A DNA stretch of 64,000 nt, taken from DATCRE01 sp964235605. GTDB lineage: Bacteria; Bacteroidota; Bacteroidia; Cytophagales; Cyclobacteriaceae. This document shows, piece by piece, positions 9,273-18,677 of the stretch (position 1 is the first letter of the stretch; the number at the start of each line of letters is the position of its first letter). The stretch is from positions 1 to 64,000 of the forward strand of contig CAXSCR010000016.1 in NCBI GenBank assembly GCA_964235605.1, read 5' to 3'. The notes under the pieces are model-generated. The model was not told the origin of the DNA. It searched no databases and saw nothing but the letters and a program-made list of their open reading frames with translations. The translations under genes and the position numbers were made by a program.

Positions 9273-10319
9273 ATGATAGAGACATCCTCTAAAAAAGACA
9301 TCCGCAAATTAAAACTTGACGAGCTGAAGGAATTCTTTGTTCAGCATGGCGAAAAAGCGTTTCGTGCCCAACAAGTTTACGAGTGGCTTTGGCAAAAGTC
9401 AGCGAAAGATTTTGACCAAATGTCGAACATCTCGTTGCAAACCCGTGAAATGCTAAAAACGCATTTTACCATTAACCATATTATGGTTGATAACATGCAG
9501 CGGAGCACCGATGGCACCATTAAGAATGCGGTTAAACTACACGATGGACTTATCGTTGAATCTGTACTAATTCCTGCAGAAAAAAGGATTACCGCTTGCG
9601 TATCGTCACAAGTAGGTTGTAGCTTAGATTGTAAATTTTGTGCTACCGCGCGCCTTAAGCGTATGCGTAACTTAAATCCAGATGAAATCTACGATCAGGT
9701 TGTAGCAATCAAGCAACAAAGTGAAGAGTACTTCGGCAGGCCACTCACTAACATCGTATTTATGGGCATGGGTGAACCTTTGCTTAACTACGCCAATGTT
9801 ATGTCTGCTATAGAGAAGATCACTTCCCCAAAAGGATTAAACATGGCAGCTAAAAGACTTACTGTTTCTACAGTGGGTATAGCCAAAATGATTATAAAAT
9901 TGGCGGATGATGACGTGAAGTTTAACTTGGCCGTCTCACTTCACTCAGCTTTAAATGATGTGCGTTCTTCCATCATGCCAATTAATGACACCAATTCATT
10001 AGAAGACCTAGGTGAAGCATTGAAGTATTGGTATGCAAAAAGAAAACGCAAAGTCACTTATGAGTATGTGGTCTGGCGCGGTATTAATGACACCGAAGTA
10101 CATGCCTTAGCCTTGTTAAAGTTTTGTAGAATCATTCCGTGTAAAGTAAACCTGATTGAGTATAACCCTATCGATGAAGGCCAGTTTCAGCAGGCTTCTG
10201 ATTCAGCGCTTAGCATGTACATGGACCTTTTGGAAAGAAATGGTATCACGGCACGCATTCGTAAGAGTAGAGGAAAAGATATAGATGCGGCTTGCGGACA
10301 ACTTGCTAACAAAAGTTAA
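9273..10319 (+). CDS. rlmN: 23S rRNA (adenine-C2)-methyltransferase RlmN
   Basis: A 348-residue radical-SAM enzyme that methylates C2 of A2503 in 23S rRNA and of A37 in some tRNAs. The 4Fe-4S cluster motif C-x3-C-x2-C appears as CSLDCKFCAT near residue 115, followed by the SAM-binding GMGEPLLN block. The C-terminal cysteine in DAACGQL is the methyl-carrying residue of the family. The N-terminal HhH-like accessory region contains RAQQVYEWLWQKS. All catalytic cysteines are present. A possible promoter lies directly before the ATG. Confidence 0.96.
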   Translation: MIETSSKKDIRKLKLDELKEFFVQHGEKAFRAQQVYEWLWQKSAKDFDQMSNISLQTREMLKTHFTINHIMVDNMQRSTDGTIKNAVKLHDGLIVESVLIPAEKRITACVSSQVGCSLDCKFCATARLKRMRNLNPDEIYDQVVAIKQQSEEYFGRPLTNIVFMGMGEPLLNYANVMSAIEKITSPKGLNMAAKRLTVSTVGIAKMIIKLADDDVKFNLAVSLHSALNDVRSSIMPINDTNSLEDLGEALKYWYAKRKRKVTYEYVVWRGINDTEVHALALLKFCRIIPCKVNLIEYNPIDEGQFQQASDSALSMYMDLLERNGITARIRKSRGKDIDAACGQLANKS

Positions 10320-10458
10320 TCCTGAAATACATCCATGCATTAATCATTTAATATCAATCTTATTTCACAGATTAAACGTAATACTGGTTTAGTGCTTGTG
10401 ATTGGTGAATAATAAGCACGACTAAACAACAGCTCTATCATAATATAAAAACACCTGG

Positions 10459-11166
10459 ATGAATTTTAAGAAGATAGTAAGTCTATTCATCCTATGCTTT
10501 CTCATTGCAACTAATCTCTATTCACAAAATGTAATTAGCGGTTTGGTGGTAGACTCCCTCTCACTCAATGCACTGCCTGATGCACATATTCGAATAAAAA
10601 ACAGCAGCCGAGCAACAAAGTCAAATTCGAACGGATCGTTTATCATTATGGCGGCTGATTATGATACCATCATTTTTTCTTTTGCAGGATATAATGAGTT
10701 TCAATATCCTTTACTCGGGCCTGAAACAGACATCTTAATCCGAATGTCTGGATCATTTAAAATGTTAAAGGAAGTGACAATCAATGCAACGCCTCCTCAG
10801 GAGATTATGGAAAAGAAAGCACCTCGCTATACCAAGAGCGACGGTAGCAAGTATACAAGGTCGCCTACACCTACACTAGCAGAAGGAATTTCGTCACCTT
10901 TTACTTATTTTTCAAAAACAGAAAGAGAAAAGCGCATGCTTGTTAAATTACGGACTGAAAATAAAAAGATCAAAACGTATATTGAAGTTGTAAACGACCC
11001 TGAAACAAAAAAAGAGGTGATGAAAAAATTTGCGTTGCAGGAAAAATCGTACTACGAAATACTTGCAAAGTTTAATCAATCTAACCAGGCTCTTTACATT
11101 AGCAATCCGGTAGAAATAAAAAGGCGTCTGATCAATTTCATAAATAGCAACGTCAGGAAAAAATGA
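10459..11166 (+). CDS. Exported carboxypeptidase-regulatory-like domain protein
   Basis: A 235-residue exported protein. The N-terminal signal peptide (about 1-22, ending NLYSQ) is followed by a CarboxypepD_reg-like beta-sandwich that starts NVISGLVVDSLSLNALPDAHIRI, as in the N-terminal plug-side domain of many SusC proteins but here without a barrel. The rest is charged and helical (KTEREKRMLVKLRTENKKIKTY). The domain is common in Bacteroidota envelope proteins of unknown role. The stop codon overlaps the start of the VIT-family gene by four bases (ATGA), implying translational coupling. Confidence 0.75.
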   Translation: MNFKKIVSLFILCFLIATNLYSQNVISGLVVDSLSLNALPDAHIRIKNSSRATKSNSNGSFIIMAADYDTIIFSFAGYNEFQYPLLGPETDILIRMSGSFKMLKEVTINATPPQEIMEKKAPRYTKSDGSKYTRSPTPTLAEGISSPFTYFSKTEREKRMLVKLRTENKKIKTYIEVVNDPETKKEVMKKFALQEKSYYEILAKFNQSNQALYISNPVEIKRRLINFINSNVRKK

Positions 11167-11849
11167 ACGAAGAAAAACACTTCCAAAGCTCAGAGAAAGT
11201 TCGCGACTTTGTAATCGGCATGAGCGATGGGCTCACTGTACCATTTGCCCTCGCGGCAGGCTTGAGTGGCGCTGTTGACTCGACCGCCATTGTGATAACG
11301 GCAGGGTTAGCTGAAATAGCGGCAGGCTCTGTAGCCATGGGTCTTGGTGGATATCTGGCAGGACGTACTGAAATTGAGCACTACGATGCCGAAGAAAAAA
11401 GGGAGTACGATGAAATTGTACACTTTCATGATGTTGAGATTAAGGAAACAAAAGAGATCTTCGCTGCGTATGGCTTAGATGAAGCGCAACAAGAAAGCAT
11501 AGCCAGATCAATGGCAAAGAATCCTAAGAAATGGGTTGACTTCATGATGCGTTTTGAATTGGGACTTGAACGCCCTGATAAACATCGTGCCCATCAAAGC
11601 GCGTTCATCATCGGCATGTCGTATGTAATTGGTGGGCTGATTCCCCTAAGCGCGTATTTCTTCACTGACAATGTACATCGTGGTTTAATGTTCTCAACCA
11701 TTATCACAATCTTCTGCCTTTTTGGTTTTGGATTGGTGAAGAGCAAACTTACTGGTCAGCCTTTATTTAAAGGTGCCATAAACGTTACATTGGTTGGCGC
11801 ACTAGCTGCAGGTGTGGCGTTTATGATTGGTAAGTTGATAACATCATAG
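11163..11849 (+). CDS. VIT1/CCC1-family transporter
   Basis: A 228-residue integral membrane protein of the vacuolar iron transporter (CCC1) family, expected to move Fe2+ or Mn2+ across the inner membrane. It opens with the family block VIGMSDGLTVPFALAAGLSGA, then a second helix ending GSVAMGLGGYLAGRTEIEHY. A cytoplasmic acidic helical segment (about 75-135, many Glu and His) resembles the metal-binding region, and three more transmembrane helices follow. It starts within the stop of the preceding gene. Metal specificity is not visible in the sequence. Confidence 0.85.
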   Translation: MNEEKHFQSSEKVRDFVIGMSDGLTVPFALAAGLSGAVDSTAIVITAGLAEIAAGSVAMGLGGYLAGRTEIEHYDAEEKREYDEIVHFHDVEIKETKEIFAAYGLDEAQQESIARSMAKNPKKWVDFMMRFELGLERPDKHRAHQSAFIIGMSYVIGGLIPLSAYFFTDNVHRGLMFSTIITIFCLFGFGLVKSKLTGQPLFKGAINVTLVGALAAGVAFMIGKLITS

Positions 11850-11857
11850 CGTAGAAT

Positions 11858-11881
11858 GTTAGACTCAGCGCTAAGTCTAAC
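11858..11881. repeat. Small inverted repeat between convergent genes
   Basis: GTTAGACT and AGTCTAAC form an 8-bp perfect stem between the VIT-family gene and the convergent rhomboid gene. There is no adjacent T run, so it is a weak terminator candidate at best. Confidence 0.4.
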
Positions 11882-11890
11882 CCAGTAATA

Positions 11891-12808
11891 CTATTTCTTA
11901 CTTGCGTTGAAAAGTTTTTCCTTCTCATCTCTCGTCAAGCTATCGTAGCCGCGATCGGAAATTTTGTCTAGGATGGCATCGATTTCATCTTGCGATGTCT
12001 TGCCTACTTTTGATGATGGTGATGGGTTTGATTTAGAAGCAGTGACTGGCTCTGTTTTCCGATAGGTAACTTTTACTTTTGATCTTTCATTGAACAGACT
12101 CTTGAACCAGTCAAGTGTTGCCGTAATCCAGCTTCCCCAGTTTATGCCACTTTGAAGTTGTTTTGTATAAACGAAACCAATTAATGCACCTCCAAGATGA
12201 GCAATATTGCCACCTGCGTTATCACCTACAGAAAATAAAAATGAAATGATAATATAGACGGCAGCAATAAACTTTATTTTTATTGGCCCAATGAACATGA
12301 GATGAAATGTATAATCAGGTAGCAACGTTGCAGTGGCTGTCATCACTGCAAATACCGCAGCTGAAGAACCAACTAATAATGTATAGTCATTTGCGAAATA
12401 GGGAACTGTGTTAAAAATTACAAAGTAAAAAAATCCACCACTTAATGCTCCCAAAATATAGACCGCTACTAGCTTATCACTTCCTAAATACTCAACAAAC
12501 AATTTAGCAAACCAGTAAAACCCCAGCATATTGAAAAAGATATGACTTATGCCTACAATGTTATTGTTGAAATTATAAAGATGAGCAAACGAATAAGTGA
12601 GAAGTGTCCAAGGTCTTCTTATAAATTCGGATAGCGAAGAAGGCAGTGTAAATTGATCATAAACAACCTGAAATATTGGCTGTGTTTGTGATATTTTAGC
12701 AATAACAAACAATAGCCCTAACGCTAAAAACACCACAATGTTGATAATGATCAACTGCACATGTGCATTGTTCTTTCTCTGAAAAGCGTTTTTAAAATCG
12801 TTTAACAT
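11891..12808 (-). CDS. Rhomboid-family intramembrane serine protease (second of pair)
   Basis: A 305-residue rhomboid. The catalytic serine lies in GSSAAVFAV (variant of GxSG) and the catalytic histidine in AHLGGALIGF. A long insertion around residues 40-80 precedes the second helix, and a soluble C-terminal tail of about 75 residues (rich in Lys, Ser and Asp, ending DSLTRDEKEKLFNASKK) follows the last helix. It sits directly downstream of another rhomboid gene on the same strand, with 40 bp between. The second glycine of the usual GxSG is Ala here, so activity should be regarded as likely rather than certain. Confidence 0.85.
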   Translation of the reverse strand: MLNDFKNAFQRKNNAHVQLIIINIVVFLALGLLFVIAKISQTQPIFQVVYDQFTLPSSLSEFIRRPWTLLTYSFAHLYNFNNNIVGISHIFFNMLGFYWFAKLFVEYLGSDKLVAVYILGALSGGFFYFVIFNTVPYFANDYTLLVGSSAAVFAVMTATATLLPDYTFHLMFIGPIKIKFIAAVYIIISFLFSVGDNAGGNIAHLGGALIGFVYTKQLQSGINWGSWITATLDWFKSLFNERSKVKVTYRKTEPVTASKSNPSPSSKVGKTSQDEIDAILDKISDRGYDSLTRDEKEKLFNASKK

Positions 12809-12848
12809 TATTCGATATTCTATATCTAACTAAATACTCATTAAAGTG

Positions 12849-13472
12849 TTAATATCCCTGTCCTTTATCACCCCATATTCCTTTGATAATTACAAATGCT
12901 ATAAACGCTCCACCAAAGTGAGCAATATGGGCTACATTTCCACTGCGGTCTAAAGCAAATGTTATAAATCCAATTATAAATACCATATACTTGGCCTTCA
13001 TAGGTATGGGCGGAAACAACATAGTAACTTCCAAATTAGGAAAAAGTAATCCGAAGGCCATTAATATTCCATAGATGGCTCCTGATGCACCCAACATGCT
13101 ACCTGCGGCACTTGGATACACAAAGTAATCTACTAAAGAATAAATAATACCTGCGCCGACACCAGTTGCTATATAAAACAATAAGAACTTCTTGTCACCC
13201 CAATACGATTCTAATATAGGGCCAAAAGAGGCTAAAGCCATCATATTAAAAGCAATATGCCAGATACCGCCATGAGCAAACATATACGTAAAAAATTGAA
13301 AGGGTCTGAAGGCACAGGAATCCATTTTCCAAAGGGAAATCAAACCTGTTAATCCTGGGCTATATTGAAATTCAATACAACTATCTAACGATAACGGCAT
13401 TAGTAGTTGAAGAACAAAAACCAAAACATTGGCTATAATAAGGTTTCGTACAACAGGGGTGACTCTGAACAT
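12849..13472 (-). CDS. Rhomboid-family intramembrane serine protease (first of pair)
   Basis: A 207-residue six-helix rhomboid with the canonical GASGAIYGI serine motif and AHFGGAFIAF histidine motif. The segment FTYMFAHGGIWHIAFNMMAL carries the helix-2 His and Asn residues that shape the oxyanion hole. It lies 42 bp downstream of mutL and 40 bp upstream of the longer rhomboid gene, so the three probably form one transcription unit. Substrates are unknown. Confidence 0.9.
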   Translation of the reverse strand: MFRVTPVVRNLIIANVLVFVLQLLMPLSLDSCIEFQYSPGLTGLISLWKMDSCAFRPFQFFTYMFAHGGIWHIAFNMMALASFGPILESYWGDKKFLLFYIATGVGAGIIYSLVDYFVYPSAAGSMLGASGAIYGILMAFGLLFPNLEVTMLFPPIPMKAKYMVFIIGFITFALDRSGNVAHIAHFGGAFIAFVIIKGIWGDKGQGY

Positions 13473-13514
13473 GATTTAATTACTTGATTTGATCTTCTTT
13501 TGAACGGTAAACGA

Positions 13515-15335
13515 TTAAGTAAATAGACGGTTGAAATAGTTTTCAATTTTACCAATTTCAAAAATAAAGAAAGTTGGCTTGCCGTCGGGGGTATAATTGG
13601 GAGTTTTACAAGTAAATAGAGAATCGAGCAATGCTATCATCTCCTCCCGAGCCAGGTACTGACCACCCTTCAGCGATGCTCTTTTAGCTAATGCACGGGC
13701 TAAGTTTTCGCTTAACGGTAACGAAAGTTCTGATTGATTAATCTTGAATTGCTCAATAAGTCCCTCAAACAATTCTTTCTCCCTCCCTGATTTTATATGA
13801 GAAGGAACACCATTTATTACCAAAGTGTTTTTTCCGAAAATCTCAAAACGGAAGCCCAACGCCGTAATCTCCTTTTCTAACTCCAATACCAAGGCAAAAT
13901 CTGCCGGGTTAAAGCTTACGGTTTGCGGAAACAGGCTTTGCTGGCTTTCGCCTGATTTATTTTTTACTAACTCTACAAATTTCTCAAACAAAATTCTCTC
14001 GTGAGCAGCTTGTTGGTCTACAATCATCATTCCCGACTTTACTTGCTTCGTAATATATCGCGCATGGAGCTGGAAGATTGTTTTCTCTTCGTGTACCGTT
14101 GGCGATAAATCAGGCTTATTAACTGCACTCTCAAAACGCAGGGTATGCACATGAGGTTCATTTTGTTGATCAGGCATTAACCTGCTAGTCTCTTCGCCTG
14201 TAAACAATTTTTCCCAATTATTTTGATTTGACTTATGCAATGCCGTGCTAAACCGTTCATCAAAATAAACATCATTGGAGTGAGCAACGTTACTGAGTTT
14301 AGTTATGATGTTTATATCTGCATTAAAATCCAATGCGGGTGTAAGGTTGTGCGAGCCTATTGCCTGACGGACTGCTGAACGCATGACAGCATATACAGCA
14401 CGTTCATCATCAAACTTGATTTCAGTTTTAGTAGGATGAACATTTACATCTATATGCTTGGGGTCGATCTCTATAAAAAGAACGTAAAACGGAAAGCTAT
14501 TTTCTGGTAGTAGCCCTTCAAAAGCACTCATTATGGCATGGTGCAGGTAATTACTGCGTATAAATCGCTTATTCACAAAGAGAAATTGCTCACCCCTCGT
14601 TTTACGCGTAAAGTCCGGCTTGCCAACATAACCTGTTACTTGAACGAAATTGGTTTCCTCTTGACAAGGAGCCATCTGCTCCTGATAAGCTTTTCCAAAA
14701 ATATTAACTATGCGCTGACTTAACTTGGCCGCGGGTAATTCATACACTAACTCGTCACCTTGAACGAACGAAAAGGAAATGTCTTCATGTGCTAAACACA
14801 AGCGCTGAAACTCATCAATAATATGACGTAGCTCTACCGGATTAGACTTAAGGAAGTTTCTACGTGCTGGAATATTATAGAAAAGGTTCTTTACGCTAAG
14901 GCATGTTCCCTTTTCAATAGCAACTGGTTCTTGCCTTTTAACTTCAGAACCCTCTACTACTAACAAAGTACCCAACTCCTGCTGCGCCTGCCTGGTTTTC
15001 ATTTCTAATTGAGAAACGGCTGCAATAGAAGCAAGCGCCTCACCTCGAAAACCCATGGTGCGTATTTTAAACAAATCCTCAGCCGTTTTAATTTTCGAGG
15101 TAGCATGGCGCTCAAGGCTCATTCTTGCATCAGTTTCAGACATGCCGGCCCCATCATCAATTATTTGAATTAAGCTCCGGCCTGCTTCTTTTACTATGAG
15201 CTTAATATTTTTTGCGCCTGCATCAATGGAGTTCTCCAACAACTCCTTTACTGCAGAAGCCGGACGCTGCACCACCTCACCAGCTGCAATCTGGTTAGCA
15301 ATGGAGTCTGGTAAAAGCTGTATGATGTCGGACAT
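13515..15335 (-). CDS. mutL: DNA mismatch repair protein MutL
   Basis: A 606-residue MutL. The N-terminal GHKL ATPase is intact: IAAGEVVQRPASAVKELLENSIDAGA, DDGAGM and TMGFRGEALASI are all present, followed by the transducer domain to about residue 330. A poorly conserved linker (about 335-415) joins the C-terminal dimerisation domain. There the endonuclease motif DQHA(x)2E(x)4E reads DQQAAHERILFE (His to Gln). The zinc-site motifs also look altered: ACxxxIKA reads AKRASLKGG and CPHGRP reads TPDGKP. First gene of a probable operon with two rhomboids. Confidence 0.95.
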   Translation of the reverse strand: MSDIIQLLPDSIANQIAAGEVVQRPASAVKELLENSIDAGAKNIKLIVKEAGRSLIQIIDDGAGMSETDARMSLERHATSKIKTAEDLFKIRTMGFRGEALASIAAVSQLEMKTRQAQQELGTLLVVEGSEVKRQEPVAIEKGTCLSVKNLFYNIPARRNFLKSNPVELRHIIDEFQRLCLAHEDISFSFVQGDELVYELPAAKLSQRIVNIFGKAYQEQMAPCQEETNFVQVTGYVGKPDFTRKTRGEQFLFVNKRFIRSNYLHHAIMSAFEGLLPENSFPFYVLFIEIDPKHIDVNVHPTKTEIKFDDERAVYAVMRSAVRQAIGSHNLTPALDFNADINIITKLSNVAHSNDVYFDERFSTALHKSNQNNWEKLFTGEETSRLMPDQQNEPHVHTLRFESAVNKPDLSPTVHEEKTIFQLHARYITKQVKSGMMIVDQQAAHERILFEKFVELVKNKSGESQQSLFPQTVSFNPADFALVLELEKEITALGFRFEIFGKNTLVINGVPSHIKSGREKELFEGLIEQFKINQSELSLPLSENLARALAKRASLKGGQYLAREEMIALLDSLFTCKTPNYTPDGKPTFFIFEIGKIENYFNRLFT

Positions 15336-15405
15336 TTATATTCTATTACTTTACGGTGAGTTAAGCGGAAAAGAATTTGGTCACTTAAAACCACTTTTAC
15401 GCGTA

Positions 15406-15438
15406 CAAATTTACTTTTTGTATCCGAAATAAATCAAG
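15406..15438 (-). promoter_or_regulatory. Candidate promoter for mutL-rhomboid unit
   Basis: Read on the minus strand, CTTG (15435-15438), 21 bp, then TAAATTTG (15406-15413). The -7 box matches TAnnTTTG; the -33 box is one base off. It lies about 70 nt upstream of the mutL start. Confidence 0.4.
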
Positions 15439-15621
15439 TCAATCTCAGACCTGCGCTGATTTAAGCCGATTTTAAAGGAATTTAAATACATCGCATAACA
15501 TTAAACCAACACTTATCTCCTTTGTGGCGTTAAAATTTGAAGTGATTATTCTTGAGATGGATCAATTTTAATAACTTCAGGCCACGCAAATTTTGATTTG
15601 CAAATTGAAACCGGACAACCA

Positions 15622-18531
15622 ATGCTTAAAAATTTTTTATTGTGCCTTGCGCTTATTTTCACCTTCATACTAAATGCACATTCCCAATCCGCCAAAAGTC
15701 AATGGATTGACAGCGTATTCAATACTTTTGGGTTAGAAGAAAAGATAGGACAACTATTTATGGCCTCTGTATATGCCGATAAAGAGAACCGAGTGATTGA
15801 GATTGAAAATGAAATAAAAAATAATCACATAGGTGGCGTGGTTTTCATGAAAGGTGGCGGGCCTATTCAACATGTTAAACTTACCAATCACTTACAAAAT
15901 ATTTCTGCTACTCCCCTTTTCGTTGCACAAGATGCTCAGTCAGGCCTTGGACCAATAATGGATAGCACCTTAAACTTTCCAAGTACATTAGCCTTAGGCG
16001 CCATACAAAATGATAGTCTCATTTATGCTGCTGGTGAAGAGATAGGGAAAGAGCTTAAAGCCTTAGGTATACACGTAAACTTCGCTCCGGTAATAGGGCT
16101 GGACGTTAGTTTTAATAACAGGTCAAATTCATTTGGATCTAACAGGTTTAGGGTTGCGGCTAAGTCGCTGGCTTTTATGCGTGGCCTCCAAACGCAAGGA
16201 ATTTTGGCTTGCGCAAAAAACTTTTCACTTAGCGGTCTTACTATTACTGATGTTCAACAAGGTTTGCCAATTGTTAAGACATACGCAGATTCTATAAGTA
16301 GTTACCCCATTCAAAAATTATTAAATCAAGGACTCAACTATGTAATGCCTACTTCGGCTGAATTCCCAATATTCTATCAACAGAAACATTTTATTAAAAA
16401 GACAAGATTAAGAGCGGGGGCTATAACTTCAATTTTTGCAGGTGATTGGCTTAAGAAGCAAATGAACTTCAAAGGCCTTGTTTTAATTGATATTCAAGGA
16501 ATGGAAGGTAGCACTAAATACAGGGCAGGCGAAGCTGAGATGCTTGCTTTCTTAGCTGGTAATGATATGCTGGTATTTTCAAATAATATAGCACCGGCCA
16601 TTCGTAGAATAAAAAAACTTCTTAAAAAACAAAATCAGTATCTATCACAACTAGACAATAGTGTAAAGAAAATTCTAGCTGCTAAATACGATGCAGGGCT
16701 ATATAGAAAAACAACTGTAAAAACAGACGGCCTAATAGTCAAATTAAACACAGCAGAAGGACAATTGCTTAACAGAAAACTTCACGAAGACGCCATCACG
16801 GTGATTCAAAATTCTAAAAATTTATTGCCCATTGTTACATTAGAAAACAATCATTTTGCCTATGTGAACACCAATAATGAATCTGTCAATAGTGAATTCT
16901 ATCGATACTTAAAAAAATATGTTGCGGCCGATCAATTCCCTGTCGATGACAAAACTAACATAGATGCGTTAGCGAAGTTATTACATGAGAAGGAAGTAAT
17001 TCTGGTTGGCTTGTTTCCAAAAACTTCCGATGACGTAATGCAAAAACTGATGCCTTTGTTGAAAGAATTGACTGCATCTCATCAAGTTATTATTTGCGAT
17101 TTCGGCTATTTAAATTCCATCAAAGATGCAGACGACTTCACCGCTTTTATCAGCGCATATAGCAACAGCACCGACATGTTAAGATTGGTACCACAAGTAA
17201 TTTTTGGTGGCATTGGTGCAAGCGGACAATTATCTTTTTCAGCATCACCTACAATCAAAGAAGGCTTGTGGTTTAAAACTCAGTCATTGAACCGGTTTCA
17301 ATATTCCTTGCCTGAAGATGCGCACATGGACAGCGAAACATTAAAGTCCATTGACACCATTGCCAACGAAGCAATAAAGATGGGCGCAACACCGGGCTGC
17401 CACGTTTTTGTAGCCCATGAAGGTAAAGTAGTCTTCGAAAAATCATATGGATACTTAACCTATGAAAACAAGATACCAGTAACTGATGAAACTATTTATG
17501 ATCTCGCATCTGTCACCAAGGTATCAGCCACGCTACAAGCTGTTATGTTTTTGTATGAAAAGGGCATGATCGATATTAACAAGAAAGCCTCAGCATACTT
17601 GCCAAAATTGAAGGGATCAAACAAAAGCGATTATACACTAAAAGATATTCTAACACACCAAGCCGGGCTCTGGCCCTTTCTTCCTTTTTGGGCGCAGACA
17701 AAAAAGGACGATAAGTTTATGCCTGAATATTATAGCGATAAGAAGAGTGAGGAATATCCTTATCTAGTTGCTGAAAATTTGTACGCATCAGTAGGTATTA
17801 AAGATAGCCTCTGGAACTGGATCATAAAATCGAAAGTACGTGAGAAGGCCGCGCGCACACCTTTTGATTATCGGTATAGTGACATGGGTTTTTATATCCT
17901 TCAACACCTGTCAGAAAAAATATTAAATCAGCCGCTTGATGATTTTTTACAACAAAATCTATACGAACCACTAGGCGCTACAACAACGGGGTATTTGCCT
18001 TTGGACAGATTTCCGCCAACCCAAATTGCACCTACAGAAAACGATAAATCATTTCGAAATTCTCTCTTAGTAGGAACGGTTCATGATCAAGGCGCAGCTA
18101 TGCAAGGTGGCGTAGCGGGTCATGCTGGGCTATTCAGCAATGCGAGTGATTTAGCTAAACTCGGTCAGATGTTGTTACAAGAAGGAAGCTATGGAGGCTA
18201 TCAATATTATAAACCCGAAACCGTAAGAACGTTTACGCAACAACAATTTGAAACAAGTCGCAGAGGCCTTGGTTGGGATAGGCCAATACCATCAGACCCG
18301 CATGGACCAACATCTTTACATGCTTCGCCTAAAACCTTTGGACATACAGGCTTTACAGGAACCTGCATTTGGGTTGACCCTGAATATAATTTGGTCTACG
18401 TTTTTCTTTCAAACAGAGTGCATCCAGATATGACCAATAACAAATTGATTAATGCTAACATTAGACCGCGGATTCAAGATGTGCTTTATAAATCTATATT
18501 TAAATACAACGATCAAAAGGGCATTCAATAA
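15622..18531 (+). CDS. GH3-like domain fused to a serine hydrolase (beta-lactamase class C fold)
   Basis: A 969-residue exported two-domain protein. ATG 15622 gives a clean signal peptide (MLKNFLLCLALIFTF, cleavage near HSQS); a TTG eight codons upstream is less likely. Residues about 30-375 are a GH3 N-terminal barrel (EEKIGQLFMASVY, VNFAPVIGLDV). The NagZ-type KHFPGHG...DSH motif reads KNFSLSGLTITDVQ, so the acid/base His-Asp pair is missing, while the nucleophile region LIDIQGMEG keeps its Asp. Residues about 575-960 are a class C beta-lactamase-like hydrolase with intact SVTK, YSD and HTG motifs. It probably acts on cell-wall peptides in the periplasm, with the GH3 part perhaps only binding. 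Confidence 0.85.
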   Translation: MLKNFLLCLALIFTFILNAHSQSAKSQWIDSVFNTFGLEEKIGQLFMASVYADKENRVIEIENEIKNNHIGGVVFMKGGGPIQHVKLTNHLQNISATPLFVAQDAQSGLGPIMDSTLNFPSTLALGAIQNDSLIYAAGEEIGKELKALGIHVNFAPVIGLDVSFNNRSNSFGSNRFRVAAKSLAFMRGLQTQGILACAKNFSLSGLTITDVQQGLPIVKTYADSISSYPIQKLLNQGLNYVMPTSAEFPIFYQQKHFIKKTRLRAGAITSIFAGDWLKKQMNFKGLVLIDIQGMEGSTKYRAGEAEMLAFLAGNDMLVFSNNIAPAIRRIKKLLKKQNQYLSQLDNSVKKILAAKYDAGLYRKTTVKTDGLIVKLNTAEGQLLNRKLHEDAITVIQNSKNLLPIVTLENNHFAYVNTNNESVNSEFYRYLKKYVAADQFPVDDKTNIDALAKLLHEKEVILVGLFPKTSDDVMQKLMPLLKELTASHQVIICDFGYLNSIKDADDFTAFISAYSNSTDMLRLVPQVIFGGIGASGQLSFSASPTIKEGLWFKTQSLNRFQYSLPEDAHMDSETLKSIDTIANEAIKMGATPGCHVFVAHEGKVVFEKSYGYLTYENKIPVTDETIYDLASVTKVSATLQAVMFLYEKGMIDINKKASAYLPKLKGSNKSDYTLKDILTHQAGLWPFLPFWAQTKKDDKFMPEYYSDKKSEEYPYLVAENLYASVGIKDSLWNWIIKSKVREKAARTPFDYRYSDMGFYILQHLSEKILNQPLDDFLQQNLYEPLGATTTGYLPLDRFPPTQIAPTENDKSFRNSLLVGTVHDQGAAMQGGVAGHAGLFSNASDLAKLGQMLLQEGSYGGYQYYKPETVRTFTQQQFETSRRGLGWDRPIPSDPHGPTSLHASPKTFGHTGFTGTCIWVDPEYNLVYVFLSNRVHPDMTNNKLINANIRPRIQDVLYKSIFKYNDQKGIQ

Positions 18532-18570
18532 CATCTTTAAACAATTATGCGCTTATAGCCGAAACCTCGA

Positions 18571-18638
18571 TGGGGGTAAATGAGTTATACACTAACCAGT
18601 AAGTTGTGGCGCTATACTGGCAATAAAAAACACCCCCA
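18571..18638. repeat. Nested inverted repeats before bshA
   Basis: TGGGGGT (18571-18577) pairs with ACCCCCA (18632-18638), and inside it CCAGTA (18596-18601) pairs with TACTGG (18615-18620). It could end the GH3-hydrolase transcript or structure the bshA leader. No T run follows directly. Confidence 0.4.
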
Positions 18639-18677
18639 AACGTCAATACCATTAAGTAATATAAAAATCAAATAAGC

